A model generated the notes under the pieces. The model saw only the letters and a list, made by a program, of their open reading frames with translations, did not search any database and was not told the origin of the DNA. 64,000 bases of DNA from JBBRHQ01 sp963725315 (GTDB lineage: Bacteria; Actinomycetota; Thermoleophilia; Solirubrobacterales; 70-9): the NCBI GenBank assembly GCA_963725315.1, contig CAVRYA010000007.1, positions 310,001 to 374,000 on the forward strand, read 5' to 3'. The translations under genes and the position numbers were made by a program. Numbering within the stretch: the stretch's first letter is position 1; the number at the start of each line of letters is the position of its first letter. Positions 1-9,547 of this stretch are shown piece by piece.

Positions 1-2
1 TG

Positions 3-143
3 CGGGGGCCAGGTGCGCAAGCTGATGGACTGCTGCGCTACTCGAGCTCGCGGATCAACGGTGACGCCGCCCTGACCGGCTACTGCTACTCGGGGCGCAA
101 GGTGTTCTGCGTCATGTACCACCAGACCAACGTCCCATGCTGA
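3..143 (+). CDS. C-terminal fragment of an unrecognised Cys-containing protein
   Basis: This is the last 46 codons of a gene that enters from outside the window; no start is present. The readable tail ends SGRKVFCVMYHQTNVPC, with a third cysteine shortly before, which could suit an exported protein with disulfides or a metal site. Its TGA overlaps the ATG of the next gene by seven bases (ATGCTGA), so the two are probably co-transcribed. I do not recognise the family. Confidence 0.45.
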   Translation, partial: RGPGAQADGLLRYSSSRINGDAALTGYCYSGRKVFCVMYHQTNVPC

Positions 144-1655
144 CCGCTGCCCTGGCGATCGCCGCCTTCGCGATCGGCGTCACCGGCGCCTGGTCTCCCT
201 GCGGGCTCTCGATGGTCGAGACGATCGGGCCGAGCGGTCACACCGGCGGCCGCGCACCACCCTCGCCGCCCTGGTCAGCTTCATCCCCGGTGCCCTGCTC
301 GGTGGCGTCTGGCGACCTTCGGCGCGCTCGCCGCGGCCGGCTCGCTCCTGCACGGAGCCGGTGGGCGGATCGCCTACGGCGCTGGCCGCGGTGATCGCCC
401 TGCTGGCCGCGGTCGCCGAGGCGCGCGGCATGCGGATCGTGCCCCAGATCAGGCGCCAGGTCCCGGAGCACTGGCGCCGGGTGATGCCGCTGCCGCTGGC
501 GGCCTTTCTCTACGGGATCCTGCTCGGGCTCGGGTTCACGACCTTCGTCCTCAGCTTCGGCGTCTGGGCTCTGGCGGGAATCAGCCTCGCCCTCGGGGAT
601 CCCTCGGCTGGGGGTCGCGATCGGGCTCGCCTTCGGCGCCGGCCGGGCCATTGCCGGTGATCGCGATCGCCCCGTTCTGCGACCGCGAGGCCGGGATCCG
701 CGTGACCGACCTGATGACCCAGCGCCCGGCGATCTACCGCGGCTTCCGCTTCGGCGATGCGCTGGCGCTGGCGATCGTCGGGCGCCGTGGCGCTCACCGC
801 GATGCCGGCGGGCGCGGCGGTGCGGGTCGCGGCCGGCGCGGGCGAGCCCTCGGCGGCGAGGGCCGAGCTCGTCTACCAGAGGGCCGCGGGTCCCGGGATC
901 CTCCGCAGGGCCGGACGCGACATCCGGCTGCCCGGTCGCCTGCCGGCGATCGGCGGTCCCTACATCGCGGTGCAGTCGACCCGGGAGGATTGCCCTCCTC
1001 GACCGCGGCGACCGGGCCTGGCGGGGCGGCTTCAGGGCGATCGCGGGTCGACGGGATCGCCGTCTCGGGGCGCTGGGTCGCTTACCGCACCCGCCGGGGC
1101 GGGCGCGACCTGATCAAGGTTCGCAAGGTCTCCCACCTCGGCGTCGGCGGAGCCTCGGGGATCGTCTTCGGCAAGCCCCGGGTGGTGGCCGGCGCTCCCC
1201 GCAGGGGCGGGCTCAGCCGCCCGTCGATCTACCGCCGCACGCTGGTCTATTCGAGCTCGAGCCGTCGCCGCAGCACGGTGGTCGAGCGTCTGCTCGGCAG
1301 CGGGCGCCAACACGTCCTGCTCGGCTCGCGGCGCTGGCTGGTCTCTGAGCCGTCGGTCTGGGCCCGCTCGTTCGCCTACGTGCGCACCACCAACGAGCGC
1401 CAGCAGCTGCGGGTCCGTCGCCGGCACGGGCGAGGCATCGGCAAGCTCGTCCTCTCGCTGCCGGCCACCTCCTTCCGCGATCGCGACCACGACCCCGGGC
1501 ATCACCGGCTCCCCACCCGCCTGCACCCGCCCGATCGCCGTCGCAGCGCCTGGAACCTGATCGCCACCTCGATCGCCCCCGGTCGCGTCTACGCGACCCT
1601 GCTCCAGGAGGGCCCCAGGGGCGTGCGTGCGCGGATCCTGCGGACCGGCCGCTGA
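137..1655 (+). CDS. Polytopic membrane protein with C-terminal beta-propeller-like domain (frames broken)
   Basis: Translation jumps between all three frames, but the pieces join into one protein of about 500 residues. The N-terminal part is hydrophobic with a SPC motif in GVTGAWSPCGLSMVE, which is loosely like CcdA/DsbD-type membrane domains, and has further membrane segments around AAFLYGILLGLGFTTF. After about residue 215 it becomes an exported repeat-rich domain with propeller-like stretches (DGIAVSGRWVAYRTRRGG, RRSTVVERLLGSGR, PSVWARSFAYVR). Frame changes are seen near 250, 305, 395, 610, 780, 990-1050 and perhaps 1500. It ends 9 nt before a convergent lipoprotein gene. The role is unknown; the single-gene reading rests on my memory of similar actinobacterial proteins. 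Confidence 0.5.
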
Positions 1656-1664
1656 GGCGGCGGA

Positions 1665-2277
1665 TCAGGGAGGCCGCAGGGCCTCGATCGGCACCTCCCG
1701 GGCGCCGATCGCCCGATAGAGGGTCGCGCTCGGCTTGGCTATCCGCCAGCGGCCGCCGACCCTGCGCAGGTAGATCACGTCGTCCTCGATCGAGGGCTCG
1801 CGCGACCCGGCGAAGCGGTGAACGACGGTGCCGGTGAGGCGGCCGAGGCCGCCCTCGATCCTGACCACCGAGTCCGCGTCGACCAGCCTCGTGCGCAGCC
1901 AGCGCGGTGAGCCGGCGGGGCCACGGTGCCCGATCGAGGCGCTCAGCGAGGCCGCGCAGGAGGCGCGGCGGACCGGCAGGTCGACCCCCGCGAGCGCCCC
2001 CGGGGCAAGGAGCGAGCAGACGGCGGCGCCGTCGGCGGCGTCGATCGCTGCCACGTAGCGGCGCACCGCCCGTTCGATCCCCCGGCGCTGGTCCCCGGAG
2101 GCCGGGGTCGTGCGAGGTCTGATCGGCCCGGGCGGCCGCCTCCGTCCCGGCGGAGCCGGACCCCGCGGTTGATGTCGCGGCGCTTCTTCCTGAGGCGCCG
2201 GCGTCACCACCGCTGCCCGGATCGGCACCGCCGCCGCAGCCGGCGATCCAAAGCGCCGCAACGATCCCGACCGCCAC
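1665..2277 (-). CDS. Lipoprotein with NTF2/SnoaL-like domain (one frameshift)
   Basis: From a GTG at 2277 the product starts VAVGIVAALWIAGCGGG, a short signal peptide with a lipobox ending in Cys, followed by a Ser/Ala/Gly linker. The frame is lost near 2110-2130 and continues one frame over with ERAVRRYVAAIDAADGAAVC, which resembles the first helix of NTF2/SnoaL-like small domains, then alternating strand-like segments and a closing GGRWRIAKPSATLYRA. Probably a surface lipoprotein of unknown ligand. It lies just downstream of the FAD oxidoreductase, separated from it by a hairpin. An unbroken shorter reading from 2261 exists but lacks any export signal. Confidence 0.5.
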
Positions 2278-2299
2278 GCCCCGCAGCGGGGGTGGGGGT

Positions 2300-2342
2300 G
2301 GGACCTTTGAAGCGCCTATGTGGCGGCTGAAAGGTCCCACGT
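2300..2342 (-). terminator. 43-nt hairpin between two minus-strand genes
   Basis: GTGGGACCTTT and AAAGGTCCCAC form a perfect 11-bp stem, and the 21-nt interior (AGCGCC ... GGCGGCT) can extend it with one mismatch. It sits between the stop of the FAD oxidoreductase gene and the lipoprotein start, where a terminator or attenuator is expected. No T-run follows, so it would be of the non-canonical actinobacterial type. Confidence 0.5.
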
Positions 2343-2363
2343 CGAGAGGGGTGCCGCGCCGAG

Positions 2364-3626
2364 CTACTCCGGCGGCTCGAGCATTCCCGGGCCCATCGGC
2401 TGGGCGTGCCACTCGTGTGGCAGGGCCACCTCGACCTCGAGCGGCACGATCGGGGGCTCGAGCTCCTCCCTCATCACGCCGCCGGCGAGATAGGGAGCGA
2501 GGAAGCGGCCGCTGACCTTCTGCGGGGGCCACCAGAGGTAGTCGTGGGAGACCGCGCCCTCGCCTTCGCCGCCGGTCAGCGAGTGGGTCAGGCTGAGCGA
2601 GTCCTCGCCGGTCAGCAGCATCCCCCGCAGGACCGGGTGGAACGGCTGGGGCTCGAGCTCGGCACCGAAGCGGGCGGCGATGTGCTCGGCCGCGGCATCG
2701 GCCTGCTGCGTCCCGAGCCCGCCCTGCTTGATCGGGAAGTTGGTGCCGTCACCGGCCGCGTAGAGGTCCGCAGCGCCCTTCACCCTGGCGTGGCCGTCGA
2801 TCGGGATGAATCCCTGCTCGTCGGACGGCAGCCCGGGGATCGCGGGCCCCTCGAGCAGGGGCAGCGAGACGACCCGGGCGACCTCGAGCCGCTCGTCGCC
2901 GGGATGCAGCGTCAGCACTCCGTCGCCCCCCTCGGTGGCGCGGGTCGAGGCCCTGACCTCGATCCTTCGAGCCGCGAGCATCTCCGAGAGGGCCTCGGAG
3001 GCGGCCCTGCCGAAGACGATCAGGGGAGCCTCCTCGGGGGTGATCAGGACCAGCTCCAGCTTCAGCAGACCGGCCTCCCGGGCTCGCCGCTGGGTCATCA
3101 GGGCCAGCTCATAGATCGGCAGCGGCCAGGCGCCGCTCGGCGGCACGACGAAGGCGATCCTGGCGGGCAGGTCGGGGTCGAGGTCGACGAGAAGGTCCGT
3201 CAGCGCCATCCGATCGCCGGAAACGTCGAGGGTGATCGCGTTCTCGAAGGCGGGGCGGAAGACCCCGCCGACGCAGATCACGCCGACGTCGTAGGCGATC
3301 TCGGAGCCGTCGTCGAGGTGGGCGACGTGAGCGTCGGCGTCGATCCGCTCGATCCCGTGCTGGACGAAGCGGGCGCCGAAGTCCGCTGCGATCGGCGCCA
3401 GCTCGCGATGCTCGGCCGCCTCGGCGGTGAAGGGCTCCTCGACGACCAGCGGCTTGTAGACGAAGTCCGGGCGGGGCGCGACCAGGGTCAGCTCCAGGCT
3501 GTCGCCGGCGAGGTGGCGCAGCGCGATCAGCGATTCGAGGCCGGCGATCCCGCCGCCGGCGATCAGCACCCGGGCCCGATCGGTGTCGCCGTCGCCGTGA
3601 TTCATCTCTCCCGAATCATCCTCCAT
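2364..3626 (-). CDS. FAD-dependent NAD(P)/sulfide:quinone oxidoreductase-like protein
   Basis: A 420-residue flavoprotein with an intact frame. The N-terminal Rossmann motif RVLIAGGGIAGLESLIALRH (about residues 18-37) binds FAD; VICVGGVFRP and the late AAGDGTNFPIKQGGLGTQQA motif, with the Asp that contacts the FAD ribityl chain, are typical of the NDH-2/sulfide:quinone reductase group. The KQGGLGTQQADAAAEHIA stretch is common in SQR-like proteins. No C-terminal membrane helix is obvious, and I cannot point to the catalytic cysteine pair of true SQR, so the electron donor is open. An ATG at 3605 is an alternative start. It is divergent from the TreT-like gene with 41 nt between them. Confidence 0.75.
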   Translation of the reverse strand: MEDDSGEMNHGDGDTDRARVLIAGGGIAGLESLIALRHLAGDSLELTLVAPRPDFVYKPLVVEEPFTAEAAEHRELAPIAADFGARFVQHGIERIDADAHVAHLDDGSEIAYDVGVICVGGVFRPAFENAITLDVSGDRMALTDLLVDLDPDLPARIAFVVPPSGAWPLPIYELALMTQRRAREAGLLKLELVLITPEEAPLIVFGRAASEALSEMLAARRIEVRASTRATEGGDGVLTLHPGDERLEVARVVSLPLLEGPAIPGLPSDEQGFIPIDGHARVKGAADLYAAGDGTNFPIKQGGLGTQQADAAAEHIAARFGAELEPQPFHPVLRGMLLTGEDSLSLTHSLTGGEGEGAVSHDYLWWPPQKVSGRFLAPYLAGGVMREELEPPIVPLEVEVALPHEWHAQPMGPGMLEPPE

Positions 3627-3667
3627 CCGACACGCTGACCCGCAATCGGGGAGATTACGGGGCGGAG

Positions 3668-5085
3668 ATGTCCGGACTCGTTCAAGTCGAGGTCGCCCCG
3701 GAACCGGTCGAGCGCTTCCGCGACCTGCTCGGACCCGACTACGCGGAGGTCGAGGCCGGGGCGTCGCAGGCGCGCGATTTCTTCGCCGGGCGGGTGATCT
3801 GGCAGGTCAACTCCACCGCGCGGGGCGGCGGCGTGGCGGAGATGCTGCGAAGCCATCTCGCCTACGTGCGGGCCGTCGGGATCGACGTGCGCTGGGTCCT
3901 GGCCGGCGGCGGCGCCGACTTCTTCGCCGTCACCAAGAGGATCCACAACAACCTGCACGGCTCGGCGGGGGACGGGGGAGAGCTGGGACCCAGCCGAGCG
4001 CGCCGGCTACGAGCGCGGCCTCAAGGAGACCGTCACCGAGCTCGCTCGGGTGGTCAAGCCGGGGGACATCGCCTTCCTCCACGACCCCCAGACACTCGGG
4101 TTGATCGGCCCGATGCGCGAGGTGGGCGCCCACGTGCTCTGGCGCTGTCACGTCGGGGTCGACGAGCCGAACGAGATCGTCAGGCGCGCCTGGCGGTTCC
4201 TGCGACCCGTATGTGAGTCAGGCCCACGCCTGCATCTTCTCGCGCGAGCAGTACGTCTGGGACGACGTCGACCCTGCCAAGGTCACGATCGTCCCTCCCT
4301 CGATCGATCCGTTCTCGCCCAAGAACCAGGAGCTCGCGCCCGAGGCGGTGGCGGCGATCCTCGACGTGGCCGGGGTCGGTCCGGACGGACGCGCCGGCCC
4401 CTCGGTGTTCAAGCGGAGCGACGACACGCCCGGGCGTGTCGATCGCCCCGGCGAGATGATCCAGGAATCCCCGGTGCCGGCCGGCGCGCCGCTGGTCTCG
4501 CAGGTCTCGCGCTGGGACACGCTGAAGGACCCGATCGGCCTGATCGACTGCTTCACCGAGCACGTCCTCGACCCGGCTGCCCACCTGCTGCTCGCGGGGC
4601 CGGACGTCAAGGCGGTCGCCGACGATCCCGAGGGCGCGGCTGTCCTCGGCGAGGTGATCGCCAGACGGGCCGGACTCGACCTCGAAGCGCGTTCGCGGAT
4701 CCACCTGGCGATGCTGCCCCTTGACGACATCGAGGAGAACGCGGCGATCGTCAACGCGGTCCAGCGCCGCTCGCAGGTGGTGGTGCAGAAGAGCATCGCC
4801 GAGGGCTTCGGCCTGACCGTCTCGGAGGCGATGTGGAAGGGCACCCCCGTGGTCGCCAGTCGGGTCGGGGGCATCCAGGATCAGATCGTCGAGGGCGAGA
4901 GCGGCCTGATGCTCGAGCCGCGGGACCTGCCCGGCTTCGGCGCCGCCATCTCGGCGCTGCTCGACGATCGAGCTCGCGCCGAACGCCTCGGTGTCGCCGG
5001 GCGCGAGCGGGTGGCGGAGAAGTTCCTGGTCACCGGGCGCCTGCTGACCTACTTCGGGGTGTTCCTCGGCCTGCTCTCGCGCTGA
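3668..5085 (+). CDS. treT: TreT-like trehalose synthase, GT4 glycosyltransferase (two frameshifts)
   Basis: Three frame pieces (3668 to about 3985, then to about 4205, then to 5085) join into one GT-B protein of about 470 residues. The N-terminal lobe has QVNSTARGGGVAEML and IHNNLHG, motifs I associate with TreT, which makes trehalose from NDP-glucose and glucose. The C-terminal lobe has SREQYVWDDVD, the PPSIDPFSPKN segment and the donor-site motif EGFGLTVSEAMWKGTPVV with the E-x7-E arrangement. Breaks fall after AGDGG and before PYVSQAHACIF. Trehalose would serve as compatible solute or cell-wall precursor. Other GT4 trehalose phosphorylases are the main alternative. Confidence 0.72.
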
Positions 5086-5197
5086 GCCCTGGGGGCCGCC
5101 GGGCGGCTTCGAGAGATATTGTCGCCCCCTTTGCCCTGCCATTACCCGAGGCCGCGCAGAATCGAAGCACCCATTGAAACTAGGATTCGGACTCAGA

Positions 5198-5503
5198 ATG
5201 ACCAGCAAACGAGCAAAGATCGCGACGATGGCCACGGTGGCCGGCCTTGGAGGCCTCGCCGGCGCGGCCCTCGCCTCCAATCCCGCTACTCCTTCCACTG
5301 CCGCCCCCTCAGCCTCTGCTCCGGCGACGGGCGCCGCCCAGGCAGTAGTCACCAGCGCCAGCGGCGCGTCGTCTCTGCCTGTCTCCGGCAGCACCCCCGC
5401 CGCGCGCGTGGTCGCCTCCCCGGTGGCCGGCAGGCGCCACCGCCCGATCGTGACCCGTGCCAGCGGCGGCGCGTCGTTCGGCGCCGAGGAGAGCGACGAT
5501 TGA
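5198..5503 (+). CDS. Small exported Ser/Ala-rich protein
   Basis: About 101 residues starting MTSKRAKIATMATVAGLGG, a signal sequence or N-terminal anchor, followed by a low-complexity Ser/Ala/Thr/Pro region and a tail RRHRPIVTRASGGASFG with acidic end EESDD. The ATG at 5198 is preferred over an in-frame TTG at 5174 because it begins the signal sequence. The N-terminus resembles that of the exported protein at 9548 (KSRIAASATLVGLGGFAG), suggesting a paralogous family of small secreted proteins in this genome. Function unknown. Confidence 0.6.
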   Translation: MTSKRAKIATMATVAGLGGLAGAALASNPATPSTAAPSASAPATGAAQAVVTSASGASSLPVSGSTPAARVVASPVAGRRHRPIVTRASGGASFGAEESDD

Positions 5504-5513
5504 GGTCGCCGGC

Positions 5514-5780
5514 ATGAGCTTCAGGACCGAAGACGCGCGCCGCTACGGCGAGGAGATCGGGATCGACTGGGATTCCGCTCCATTCGACGTCGAGCAGTTC
5601 CGAATCGGCATGGAGGTCGAACTCGAGCACGGATCCCACGACCCGGCCACCGACGTCACCGGCGATGACCCGATCGTCACCGCCAAGATCGCCCTCGCCC
5701 ACTTGAACGAGTTCCCCGACTACTACACGCGCCTCGAGGCGATGGAGGAGGAGGCGAAGAGGGAGCACGGGAACGGCTGA
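5514..5780 (+). CDS. DUF5661 family protein
   Basis: A complete 88-residue cytoplasmic protein beginning MSFRTEDARRYGEEIGIDWD, with GMEVELEHGSHDPATDVTGD and ALAHLNEFPDYYTRLEAME. This matches my memory of DUF5661, a small actinobacterial family of unknown function. The ATG at 5514 has a GAGG upstream; an in-frame ATG at 5457 overlaps the previous gene and is less likely. Its stop TGA (5778-5780) shares one base with the next ATG, so it is probably co-transcribed with the haem-binding protein gene. Confidence 0.7.
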   Translation: MSFRTEDARRYGEEIGIDWDSAPFDVEQFRIGMEVELEHGSHDPATDVTGDDPIVTAKIALAHLNEFPDYYTRLEAMEEEAKREHGNG

Positions 5781-6247
5781 TGCGGGGCTGGGGGCGACGC
5801 CGCATCATCCGCTACGTGCTGCTCGGAATCCTCGGGCTCCTCCTGCTGATCCAGCTCGTCCCCTACGGGCGCGATCACAGCAATCCCCCCGTGACCAGGG
5901 CGGCCCGGTGGACCGATCCCCAGGCCGAGCAGCTCGCCCAGCAGTCCTGCTACGACTGCCACAGCAATCTCACCAAGTGGCGCTGGTACTCGAACATCGC
6001 GCCGATGTCCTGGCTGATCCAGCGCGATGTGGACGAGGGTCGGGGGGTGCTCAACTTCTCCGAGTGGAACCGCGGGCAGCCGGATCTCGGCGACATGCTG
6101 GAGCAGGTGAATGGCGGCGAGATGCCACCGACCAAGTACACGCTGATCCATCCCTCGGCAGGCCTCTCGTCGAGCGAGAAGGCGCGCCTGGCAGACGGGC
6201 TCACGCGGCTCTACGCAACGGACCCGCCGCCGATCGGCGGCGGTTAG
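5780..6247 (+). CDS. Membrane-anchored haem-binding domain protein
   Basis: A 155-residue protein: a basic N-terminus, one membrane helix (YVLLGILGLLLLIQLVPYG, about residues 12-30), then an external domain with a single c-type haem motif CYDCH (about residue 58) and WYSNIAPMSW, MPPTKYTLIHPSAGLS. This is the pattern of the haem_bd (PF14376) family, usually a periplasmic or cell-surface cytochrome-like domain. The last 47 bases overlap a convergent gene on the minus strand. Its electron partners are not evident locally, though an oxidoreductase lies at 2364-3626. Confidence 0.75.
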   Translation: MRGWGRRRIIRYVLLGILGLLLLIQLVPYGRDHSNPPVTRAARWTDPQAEQLAQQSCYDCHSNLTKWRWYSNIAPMSWLIQRDVDEGRGVLNFSEWNRGQPDLGDMLEQVNGGEMPPTKYTLIHPSAGLSSSEKARLADGLTRLYATDPPPIGGG

Positions 6248-6677
6248 GCCCGAGGGGACGGGTGGGAGAGGGGCGGTCCGGATCGCTGCCGCCTCCGTTT
6301 ATCAAGCGGACGCGCGGGCGGAGGGCCGGCTCGCGCGGTCGGGCTGCCGCCGAAGGGGGCGCTCCGGACTGGCCGGTGAGTCGGCGGTTGACCCAGCCGA
6401 GGACGCGCTCCCTCGGGAGGCGAAATCCCGCCGGCGGAAGGGAGGCGAGGACGGCCTCGGCGAAGCCCGCACCCAGGCGTCCCGCGAGTTCCTCCTCGCC
6501 GGTCGCGTGGAGCAGCAGCGCGCGGGCGATCTCGATCTCGGTGTCGTCGTCGCGCCAGCGGAGGCCGCAGGCCGAATCCCGCTCGCCGACGATCAGTGGG
6601 TGGGAGAGGTTGCCCGCCTCGACGAATACGGCCCTTCCGAACGCCGTCCATTTCCCGACATAGCTGACATCGTCCAT
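6201..6677 (-). CDS. Small protein resembling DUF6166
   Basis: From an ATG at 6677 the product starts MDDVSYVGKWTAFGRAVFVE, then LRWRDDDTEIEIARALLLHA and FRLPRERVLGWVNRRL. The order (a short beta start, an acidic patch before an ALALLL-like helix, a final W-containing helix) fits DUF6166, but I hold this loosely. After about residue 110 the sequence becomes Arg/Pro-rich and overlaps the stop of the haem-binding gene by 47 nt, so the true C-terminus may be shorter or shifted by an indel. Function unknown. Confidence 0.45.
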   Translation of the reverse strand: MDDVSYVGKWTAFGRAVFVEAGNLSHPLIVGERDSACGLRWRDDDTEIEIARALLLHATGEEELAGRLGAGFAEAVLASLPPAGFRLPRERVLGWVNRRLTGQSGAPPSAAARPREPALRPRVRLINGGGSDPDRPSPTRPLGPNRRRSAAGPLRRAA

Positions 6678-6805
6678 CTTCTGGCCGCCCTTTTCTTCGG
6701 AGCTGGTTCCGTGCTGGCAATTGGACCATTGCCGCGGAAAAGAGCCGGCATAGCATTCGGAAAGAATCGGTGAAAGCTTCCGGCCGCGTCGGCAGCCGCG
6801 ATCGC

Positions 6806-7223
6806 TCAATCGTCGCCGCCGCTGGAGTGATCCGAGCTGCCGCCCGAATGCGAGGCCGAGTCATCGCGCGGACTCGCAATCGATGAGCCGACCTGCGGCG
6901 CCGGCGCCGGCGCCGAGGAGGGGGGTGGCGCCGGGGTGGTCGGCGCCGGCGGTGCCGTCGGCACAGTCGGCGCCGGCGCTCGGCGCCGGCGTCTGCTCCG
7001 CCGGGACATGGTCCCGGTGTCGCCGGCGGTGCTGCCGGCGCTGCGGTCTCGGGGTTGCGGGCGCCGCCGCCTTCGGAACCAGCTGATCACCGGCGGAGAT
7101 CGGCTCCGAAGCGAGCCCGATCTGCTGGCTCGAAAGCCGGCTGGCCGCGATCGAGACGGCCGCCGCGACGACGATCCCCAGCAGCGCGAACCCGAGCCAG
7201 CGGATCCAGCCGGGCGGGCTCAT
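6806..7223 (-). CDS. Single-span membrane protein with Pro/Thr and Ser/Gly/His tail (one frameshift)
   Basis: From ATG 7223 the product starts MSPPGWIRWLGFALLGIVVA, one transmembrane helix, then SRLSSQQIGLASEPISAGDQ. The frame is lost between about 6990 and 7070, and an adjacent frame continues with a Pro/Thr/Ala-rich linker, then a tail of DSASHSGGSSDHSSGGDD ending at 6806. Such anchored proteins with acidic His/Ser/Gly tails are, as I recall, common beside two-component kinases in Solirubrobacterales. It lies directly downstream of the kinase gene on the same strand and may be part of its output or sensing. No enzymatic domain is visible. Confidence 0.5.
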
Positions 7224-7294
7224 CTCTCGCCTCTTGCGGTCGGGGCAAATCACGACTCCGACGATAGGAAAGCCAACGTAAAGGTCCGGCAAAG

Positions 7295-8694
7295 TCACCT
7301 GCTCCAATCGCGGTCCTGGGTATCGGGATCGAGCGTGATCGTCGCCGCCAGCCCGCCGCCCGGCCGGTTCTCGAGGTTGACGTCACCGCCCCACTCGCGG
7401 GCCAGCTCGCGAGCGATCGCCAGCCCGAGCCCGGTGCCGCCGGCGACCCGGCGGCCGGCGCTGCCGCGACTGAAGCGCTCGAACACGGCCTCCTCCTCGC
7501 CGGGCTCCACCCCGGGACCCTGATCGAGCACCGCGATCCGGTCGGGGCCGGCGGTGACCGTCACGGTCGAGCCCGCCGCCGAGTAGCTGATCGCATTCTC
7601 GAGCAGGGCGTCGATCGCGCGATCGAGGTCCGCCGGAGTGCAGAGCGGCCGGCCCGGCTGTCCCGTCGCGGCCGATGAGCAGCTCGATGCCTCGCTCGGC
7701 GGCGGTGCTCCGCCACCGCTCGCCCGGCCCGCTCGACCGCCGCCCCCAGGTCCATCGGCTCCCCCGGGAGCTCGCGCTCGCCTGCCCGGCTGAGGATCAG
7801 CAGCTCGTCGACCATGCCCGAGAGCCGGTCGATCTCCCGCATTCCTGCGTCGAGCTCGGAGGCCGCGGGGTCGTCGGCGCCGAGTCGCTCCCTGAGCGCC
7901 TCGAGTCGCAGCCGCAGCCCGGTCAGCGGCGTCCTCAGCTGGTGCGAGGCGTCGGCGACGAAGTCCTCCTGCACCCGCAGCAGCCGCTTGATCCGCCTGG
8001 TCATCTCGTTGAAGGTCTTCGCCAGCGAGCGCTGCTCAGAGCTCCCCTCGACCGCCACCGTCGCGTCGAGGTTGCCGTGCGCGACGGCCCTGGCGGCGTC
8101 GTCGAGCTTGCGAATCGGGCGCGCCACCTGCTGGGCGATCAGCGCCCCGGCGGCCATGCCCAGGATCAGCACGACGCCCGCCAGCAGGGCGAGGTCGAGG
8201 AACGAGCTCTTCACGGCGCGGTGGACGGCGGCGACGCTCTGCGTGACGCGCACGGCTCCGACCGGCCGACCGTGACGGATCACCGGCGCGGCGGTGGCCA
8301 GGATCTCGGCCCCGAGGGTGTCGCTGTGTCTCTGCACCTGCTCGCTTCGGCCACGCAGGGCTGCGGCCACCTCGGGCCTGCCGCCGTAGTCGCTTCCCAC
8401 CGGAGCGCCGGAGGCGCTGTCGGCGATCAGGGCACCGTTGCCGTTGACCACGATCACCCTGCCGCGGACGGTGCTCGCGGAGATCCCGACGAGGCGGTCG
8501 AGCCTGCGGCGCTGTGCGGGCCCGAGGAGCTCGGCCGAGGTGGCGGCCACGACGTCCGCCTGGCTACGGGCTTGGCCGCGCACCTCCGAGTCCACCCGAT
8601 CGCGAAGGCTGATCGCGAGCGGCACTCCCAGGGCGATCAGCGCGAGCAGGAGGACGTAGGCCAGCGCCAGCAGGAGGGTGGCCCGGAGGCTTAC
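7295..8694 (-). CDS. Membrane sensor histidine kinase (frameshifted, start codon altered)
   Basis: An OmpR-family kinase of about 460 residues. It has a first membrane helix (SLRATLLLALAYVLLLAL), an external sensor domain (about residues 35-160), a second helix (FLDLALLAGVVLILGMAAG), a HAMP domain (VARPIRKLDDAARAVAHGN), a HisKA domain with the phosphoacceptor in FVADASHQLRTPL, and an ATPase domain (LLENAIS as N box, VLDQGPGVEPGEEEAVFERF, GGTGLGLAIARELA). Frame breaks lie around 7570-7720. The natural start would overlap the regulator stop, but reads GTA instead of GTG; the first usable start inside the frame (GTG 8625) would remove the first helix. It partners with the regulator upstream. Confidence 0.8.
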
Positions 8695-9410
8695 GGCGTC
8701 TCCACCTCCGGCGCGGCGAAGCGGAACCCGACGCCCCGCACGGTCTCGATGAATCGCGGATTCGACGGGTCGTCGCCCAGCTTGCGACGCAGCCAGCCGA
8801 TGTGGACGTCGAGCGTCTTCGTCGACCCGAACCAGTTGACGTCCCAGACCCGCGACATCAGGTCCTCGCGGCTGACGACCTGGCCCGCGTTCCGCGTCAG
8901 CTCAGCCAGCAGGTCGAACTCCTTGCGGCTGAGCTGGAGCTCCTCGCCCCCAAGGCGGGCGATCCGGGCGCCCGGGTCCACCTCGAGCTCACCGATCGAG
9001 ATCACCGGCTCGGAGCCCTTCGGCCTCGGAGCGCTGCGGCGCAGCACTGCGCGGATCCGCGAGATCACCTCGCGGGCGCTGAACGGCTTGACCACGTAGT
9101 CGTCCGCTCCCAGCTCGAGGCCGACGATCCGGTCCATCTCGGTCCCCCGCGCGGTCAGCATCACGATCGGCACGTCGGATCGGCGCCGCAGCTCGCGACA
9201 GACGTCGCGCCCGTCGGCGTCGGGCAGCCCGAGATCGAGCAGGACGAGGTCCGGTTCGGAACGCTCTGCCATCTCCAGGGCCTCGGCGCCGGTCGTCGAC
9301 AGCAGCGGCTCGAAGCCCGCCTTGCGTAGAGCGTCGGCGAACGGCTGCGAAATCGACTCCTCGTCCTCGACGAAGAGGATCCGCCCGTTGCTCGCTGCCG
9401 CGGGGTCCAT
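8691..9410 (-). CDS. OmpR/PhoB-type response regulator
   Basis: A 239-residue regulator starting MDPAAASNGRILFVEDEESI. The receiver has the acidic pair EDEE, phosphoacceptor Asp in LVLLDLGLPDADG, Thr in VMLTARG and Lys in YVVKPFSAREV. The C-terminal winged helix runs from ISIGELEVDPGAR to TLDVHIGWLRRKLGDDP and RGVGFRFAAP. ATG 9410 is preferred over an ATG at 9458 because the receiver begins right after it. It is followed with a 4-nt overlap by the kinase gene. It is divergent from the redox operon at 9548, with 11-nt spaced repeats between, so it likely controls both. Confidence 0.88.
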   Translation of the reverse strand: MDPAAASNGRILFVEDEESISQPFADALRKAGFEPLLSTTGAEALEMAERSEPDLVLLDLGLPDADGRDVCRELRRRSDVPIVMLTARGTEMDRIVGLELGADDYVVKPFSAREVISRIRAVLRRSAPRPKGSEPVISIGELEVDPGARIARLGGEELQLSRKEFDLLAELTRNAGQVVSREDLMSRVWDVNWFGSTKTLDVHIGWLRRKLGDDPSNPRFIETVRGVGFRFAAPEVETP

Positions 9411-9461
9411 GCGGCCACTGTAGCGGCGGCCGAAAGCCAACAGGGTCCCCGGGCGCATGGT

Positions 9462-9494
9462 TTTGCCGCGCCTTTACCCGGCCCTTGGCCGCGC
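9462..9494. promoter_or_regulatory. Candidate response-regulator site: 11-nt spaced repeats
   Basis: In the intergenic region between the divergent regulator gene and the redox operon, TTTGCC (9462) and TTTACC (9473) recur exactly 11 nt apart, with a weaker CTTGGCC 11 nt further on. Tandem half-sites spaced 11 nt are what OmpR/PhoB-type winged-helix dimers bind. The region is short and GC-rich, so the third repeat may be chance. Confidence 0.35.
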
Positions 9495-9547
9495 TTGACG
9501 GGGGCCTCAGCAGGATGGCGGGTGCAATCGGCCAGTAGGAGGAACAG

